Source of the DNA: Nocardiopsis gilva YIM 90087
Lineage (GTDB): Bacteria; Actinomycetota; Actinomycetes; Streptosporangiales; Streptosporangiaceae
DNA length: 64,000 nucleotides
Reading direction: 5' to 3'
Assembly (NCBI RefSeq): GCF_002263495.1
Contig: NZ_CP022753.1
Span: 1,798,001-1,862,000 of the forward strand
The notes under the pieces were generated by a model. The model saw only the letters and a program-made list of their open reading frames with translations. It ran no database searches and was not told the origin of the DNA. This document shows positions 60,592-64,000 of the stretch, in pieces. Position numbers and translations under genes: made by a program. How positions within the stretch are numbered: the first letter of the stretch is position 1; the number at the start of each line of letters is the position of its first letter.

Positions 60592-62088
60592 CTAGTAGAC
60601 GAAGGCGGGGACCGGGGCGTCGGTGGCGCTGCCGTCGCCGTCCTCGCTGTCGTCGAGCGCGGGCACGACGTGGGAGGGTCCGGCCTTGATGTAGCGCCAC
60701 AGCAGCCCGGCCTCGACCACAGCGAGGACCCCGTAGGTGAGGGTGAACAGAGTGAGGCTGATGGCCACCTGGACGAGGCTCACGCCGGGGGAGACGCTGT
60801 TGGCGGTGAGCAGCTGGCCGTGCACGGTCCAAGGTTGACGGCCCATCTCGGTGAGCACCCAGCCGAGGATGTTGGCTGCCAGGGCGGCGGGCAGCGCGAG
60901 CATGGCGACGAAGTAGAAGCCGTTCTTCGCCCAGCCCGGCAGCCAGGAGGGGGCGGTCGGCGGCTCAGGGAGCCGCCGCTTACGGGTCAGCAGCAGGCCG
61001 AGGGCCGACAGCGCCACGCCGACCATGCCGAGCCCCATCATCAGCCGGAACGACCAGTAGGTGACAAAGACGTTCGGGATGTAGTTCCCCGGCCCGTAGT
61101 ACTCCTCGTAGACCCGCTGGAGGTTGTTCATGCCGTGCACCTGGCCGTCGAACTCGCCGGTGGCCAGGAAGCTCAGCACGTTGGGGATGGTGACGTCGAT
61201 GGTGTTGAGGCCCTCGTCGGTGTCGCCGACGGCGAAGGCGGAGAAACCGGCGCCCTCCTCGGTGTCCCACAGGGCCTCGGCGGCGGCGAGCTTCATCGGC
61301 TCGTACTCGGCGGCGAGCTTGGCCTGGTGGTCGCCGGAGTAGACCACCAGGATCCCGGCGAGGAGCGTGACGACCATGCCGGCCCGCATCGTCTTGCGGA
61401 ACAGCTCGTGGTCGCCCTTGGGCGGGACGACGCCCTTCTCCCCGGTGTCGTTCTTGGCCCGGTTGCGCCAGAGCTTGAACGCGCTGACGGCGACCACGAA
61501 CATCCCCGCCGTGATGAACGCGGCCGAGACGACGTGCAGGTAGGTGGACCAGGCCTGGGTGTTGGTGAGGACCGCCCAGATGTCGGTGAGCTCCGCCCGT
61601 CCGGTGTCGTGGTTGACCCGAAAGCCGACGGGGTGCCGCATCCAGGCGTTGGCGGCCAGGATGAAGTAGGCGGACAGGTTGGTGCCGATGGCCACCGCCC
61701 AGATGCAGGCGAGGTGGACCCGGCGCGGCAGCTTGTCCCAGCCGAAGATCCACAGGCCGATGAAGGTCGACTCCAGGAAGAAGGCGAGCAGCGCCTCCAT
61801 GGCCAGCGGCGCGCCGAACACGTCGCCGACGAAGGTCGAGTAGTCGCTCCAGTTCATCCCGAACTGGAACTCCTGCACGATGCCGGTGACGACACCCATC
61901 GCGAAGTTGATCAGGAAGAGCTTCCCGAAGAACTTGGTGGCCTGCAGGTACTCGTGCTTGCCGGTCCGGTGCCAGGCGGTCTGCAGCGCGGCGACGATGA
62001 CGGACAGCCCGATCGTCAGCGGCACGAACAGAAAGTGGTACACGGTGGTGAGTCCGAACTGCCACCGCGCGAGATCCAACGCGTCCAT
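60592..62088 (-). CDS. cydA: Cytochrome bd oxidase subunit I
   Basis: 498 residues from ATG 62088. The heme ligand His18 is in FGLTTVYHFLFVPLTIGLS; FQFGMNWSDYSTFVGDVFGAPLAMEALLAFFLESTFIGLW holds conserved proton-path residues. The Met ligand region and the GRQPWTVHGQL signature at about residue 417 are present. The Q-loop is short, as in actinobacterial enzymes. First gene of cydABDC. A repeated operator-like element lies 37-72 bases upstream (62125-62160), predicting specific control, perhaps by oxygen or redox state. Confidence 0.97.
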   Translation of the reverse strand: MDALDLARWQFGLTTVYHFLFVPLTIGLSVIVAALQTAWHRTGKHEYLQATKFFGKLFLINFAMGVVTGIVQEFQFGMNWSDYSTFVGDVFGAPLAMEALLAFFLESTFIGLWIFGWDKLPRRVHLACIWAVAIGTNLSAYFILAANAWMRHPVGFRVNHDTGRAELTDIWAVLTNTQAWSTYLHVVSAAFITAGMFVVAVSAFKLWRNRAKNDTGEKGVVPPKGDHELFRKTMRAGMVVTLLAGILVVYSGDHQAKLAAEYEPMKLAAAEALWDTEEGAGFSAFAVGDTDEGLNTIDVTIPNVLSFLATGEFDGQVHGMNNLQRVYEEYYGPGNYIPNVFVTYWSFRLMMGLGMVGVALSALGLLLTRKRRLPEPPTAPSWLPGWAKNGFYFVAMLALPAALAANILGWVLTEMGRQPWTVHGQLLTANSVSPGVSLVQVAISLTLFTLTYGVLAVVEAGLLWRYIKAGPSHVVPALDDSEDGDGSATDAPVPAFVY

Positions 62089-62124
62089 CTGAGCGCCTCT
62101 CCAGGGACCAACGGGTCGACGGGC

Positions 62125-62160
62125 TGTAGTACTACGAAGTGTAGTACTTCCGCCTGTAGT
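62125..62160 (-). promoter_or_regulatory. Repeated GTAGTA-type operator in front of cydA
   Basis: TGTAGT occurs three times at exact 15-base spacing (62125, 62140, 62155). The first two form the dyad GTACTAC-GAAGT-GTAGTAC (62129-62147). The half-site resembles those of BlaI/CopY-family repressors. It lies just upstream of cydA where a repressor would act. No such regulator is in the window. Confidence 0.5.
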
Positions 62161-62417
62161 TGACCTATTGGGGTCAACGAGGCATGGATCACGCGCTCAT
62201 TGCCACGCTTCGCGTGCGGTTCTCCCGCTTGCGCTGCCACCGGGCGATGGGAATTCGCGTCCCCGACGCACCTGGTCGCGCTTCGCGCGCGGTTCGTTCT
62301 GGGCTGCCACCCTGTGGTTGGGGTTGCCGGCCCCACCGCCCGTCGCCGCGGTGCACATGTGCGTGCGGGCCCGCCCAACCCCGCCGGGCCGCTTACTAAG
62401 CGTTTCAGAACGAGTTG
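62161..62417. other. Gene-free stretch between the cyd promoter and the FGE-domain gene
   Basis: No protein with plausible codon use or ribosome site. It contains no strong hairpin. Confidence 0.35.
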
Positions 62418-63098
62418 TCACGGCCGAGACGGCTGTGATCGCGCGATGCGGAACCCCACGTCGTCAATTCGTAAGGTCGGATGGCTGCGCCGCCGCACCG
62501 AGGCCCGGCAGCTCCAATGCTCGTCGAACCATCCACCGCCGCGAAGCAGCCGGTAGGTGCCATACATCTCGGCGTCGTAGATGTCCCAGCACCAGTTCCA
62601 GACATTGCCCAGCACGTCGTACAGGCCCCACGCGTTAGGCTGCTTGCCGCCAACAGGATGGATCTGCCCATGTGAGTTGCCCCGGTACCAGGCGACCTCG
62701 TCAAGCTGGCCGTACCGAGGACCGGTGGTACCCGCACGGCAGGCGTGCTCCCACTCGGCTTCGGTCGGTAGTCGGTACCCGTCGGCAGAGACGTCCCATT
62801 CGGCCGCCGTGTCGTCGGCGTGGAAGCGATACGCGGGCATCAGCCCCTCGCGCTGGGACAGCGCATTGCAGAACTGGACCGCGTCCTCCCACGAAACACT
62901 CTCAACAGGCAGCTGGTCGCCTCGGGCGGTGCTCGGCCGCTGACCGATGACCTGCGCGTACAACGACTGCGTGACCGGGAACGCCGCCATCTGGAACGCT
63001 GCGACGTCGACCGACCAACTCCGCTGCGTCCGCCGGTCCGACAGCGTTACCCGTCCGGGCGGGACCGCGACCATCTCGTTTCCTAGGCCAGCGTCCAT
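62418..63098 (-). CDS. Formylglycine-generating-enzyme/sulfatase-modifying domain protein
   Basis: 226 residues from ATG 63098; ATG 63074 is an alternative start. The FGE-sulfatase domain reads VSWEDAVQFCNALSQREGL, DGYRLPTEAEWEHACRAG, NAWGLYDVLGNVWNWCWD, LLRGGGWFDEHWSCRASVRRR and DVGFRIAR. The domain is shared by formylglycine-generating enzymes and many non-enzymatic or RiPP-related proteins. The paired active-site cysteines of true FGE are not evident: single cysteines lie in FCNAL, HACRAG, NWCWD and WSCRAS. At 226 residues it is shorter than true FGE (about 300). A regulatory or binding role is possible. Confidence 0.88.
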   Translation of the reverse strand: MDAGLGNEMVAVPPGRVTLSDRRTQRSWSVDVAAFQMAAFPVTQSLYAQVIGQRPSTARGDQLPVESVSWEDAVQFCNALSQREGLMPAYRFHADDTAAEWDVSADGYRLPTEAEWEHACRAGTTGPRYGQLDEVAWYRGNSHGQIHPVGGKQPNAWGLYDVLGNVWNWCWDIYDAEMYGTYRLLRGGGWFDEHWSCRASVRRRSHPTLRIDDVGFRIARSQPSRP

Positions 63099-63181
63099 AA
63101 CGGGTCACCCTACCGGCGTCTTCTACCCGGGCGATGGTCGAGGTCGGCGGCCGATTCCGAGACGGTCTGTCCTCCGCGGGC

Positions 63182-63847
63182 TCAGGCGCCGCGGGCGGCG
63201 AGCATGTCCTGCATCAGTTCGATCTCGCTCTGCTGCGCCTTGGCCATGCCCGCGGCGAAGTCGGTGACGATTTTCTGGTCGCCCGCCGACACGGCCGCCT
63301 CGGCCATGTCGATGCCGCCCTTGTGGTGGTCGATCATCAGCTGCAGGAACAGGATCTCGGCCTCGGTCCCCTCGGCCTGCTTCAGCTCTTCCATCCGGTC
63401 GTCGGGGACCCAGCCGGGCATGGTTTTCGGGGCCTCTTGCGCGCCGTGGGAGCCGTGCCCGGCCATCCACGCCATCGGGGGCTGGGCGCCGCGGATGTTC
63501 AGGCCCCACTGCACCAGCCATCCCCGCATCCGGCCGATCTGGGCCTGCTGCGTGCGCGCGATGTCCTGGGCGACGGTCGACAGCTGCGGGTCGTCCGTCT
63601 TCTCCAGGATCAGCAGCGACATGTCGACGGCCTGGGAGTGGTGCACGCTCATGTCGCGGAGGAACCCGGCGTCGGCGCTGCTGTCCAGCGGGACCGCGGG
63701 GCGTCCGAGCAGGAATCCGCCGAGCAGCGCGACGACGGCGATGGCCGCGGCAAGCCACAGCGGGACCGAGCGTCCCAGCCCTGACCTCGTCGGGTGCTCA
63801 GGAGCGGTTTCGGTCTCGGTTTCGTTTCCCACGGAACCATCCTGCAT
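63182..63847 (-). CDS. DUF305 membrane-anchored protein
   Basis: 221 residues from ATG 63847; ATGs at 63880 and 63895 would extend it. One N-terminal membrane segment, VPLWLAAAIAVVALLGGFLLG, is followed by an extracytoplasmic ferritin-like helical domain: DAGFLRDMSVHHSQAVDMSLLILEKT and LQLMIDHHKGGIDMAEAAV, the twin HH motifs of DUF305, plus SEIELMQDML. The His/Met-rich sites suggest metal (copper) binding, but the function is not established. It is divergent from the gene at 63919. Confidence 0.93.
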   Translation of the reverse strand: MQDGSVGNETETETAPEHPTRSGLGRSVPLWLAAAIAVVALLGGFLLGRPAVPLDSSADAGFLRDMSVHHSQAVDMSLLILEKTDDPQLSTVAQDIARTQQAQIGRMRGWLVQWGLNIRGAQPPMAWMAGHGSHGAQEAPKTMPGWVPDDRMEELKQAEGTEAEILFLQLMIDHHKGGIDMAEAAVSAGDQKIVTDFAAGMAKAQQSEIELMQDMLAARGA

Positions 63848-63918
63848 CAGGCGACGTTTTTGGGCATGTAGGTAAAGCATAGGGAAAGACCACAAGTCAG
63901 CGCCCCGAGGGAGACGCC

Positions 63919-64000
63919 GTGAGTAAGAAATCCGCCGAGGAACGTCGGCGCCGAGCTGCCGAGATGCGCGCCCAGCGGCAGCGGCAGGAGCGCCGCCGCA
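63919..64000 (+). CDS. Start of a gene with basic N-terminus, cut by the window
   Basis: GTG 63919 is preceded by GAGGGAG. The visible 27 residues are highly charged (KKSAEERRRRAAEMRAQRQ). Such N-termini are common in actinomycete membrane-anchored thioredoxin/DsbA-like proteins, but the domain is outside the window, so only the start is supported. Confidence 0.6.
   Translation, partial: MSKKSAEERRRRAAEMRAQRQRQERRR

Overview
The window is high-GC throughout coding DNA (third codon positions nearly all G/C), with GTG/TTG starts, strong GGAGG-type ribosome sites, an HspR-type operator, F420-dependent enzymes and DUF6230/DUF6114 genes. This points to a filamentous actinomycete, most likely of the Nocardiopsis/Streptomonospora group; the genus is an inference. 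No tRNA, rRNA or CRISPR array was seen.

Layout. 1-6320: end of a fructosamine-kinase-like gene, an operon of three small secreted proteins, small membrane/Zn-finger proteins and a NarL-type two-component pair ending in a large palindrome. 6331-9715: a carbohydrate ABC importer without its own ATPase. 10159-12372: a secreted LamG-domain protein. 12844-17381: an alkanesulfonate (ssu) operon. 17539-18430: ArsR regulator plus SRPBCC protein. 18571-21088: lon under an HspR (HAIR) operator, with a terminator. 21508-24258: an IS200/IS605-type element (tnpA/tnpB) flanked by gene remnants. 24246-25352: a Gfo/Idh/MocA oxidoreductase.

25353-33833 is the main discovery: a complete-looking class V lanthipeptide (lanthidin) gene cluster. 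It has a 55-residue precursor ending in TVVFKC behind an AT-rich leader region, an attenuator-like hairpin, an APH-type kinase, a HopA1-like protein, an ABC exporter, an F420-type reductase, a cysteine decarboxylase, a degenerate kinase-fold protein and a methyltransferase. Most of these genes overlap by 4 bases. Together they predict a peptide with (methyl)lanthionine, a C-terminal AviMeCys ring, reduced dehydro-residues (D-amino acids) and N-methylation.

33902-34805 holds two decayed genes (a PadR regulator and its partner). 34914-43204 carries an MFS/LysR pair, a cold-shock protein, a second MFS exporter, a DUF1537 kinase and adenosine deaminase. 43305-52236 is a co-regulated oxidation locus (DUF4873, BVMO, AurF-like diiron enzyme, SDR, MerR regulator, GMC oxidoreductase, DUF6230, DUF6114). 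A related dyad lies upstream of both operons. 52280-55845 has a UvrD-like helicase with an extra N-terminal domain, a DUF3817 protein and a hicBA toxin-antitoxin pair. 55945-62088 is the cytochrome bd operon cydABDC with a repeated operator in front. The window ends with an FGE-sulfatase-domain protein, a DUF305 protein and the first codons of another gene.
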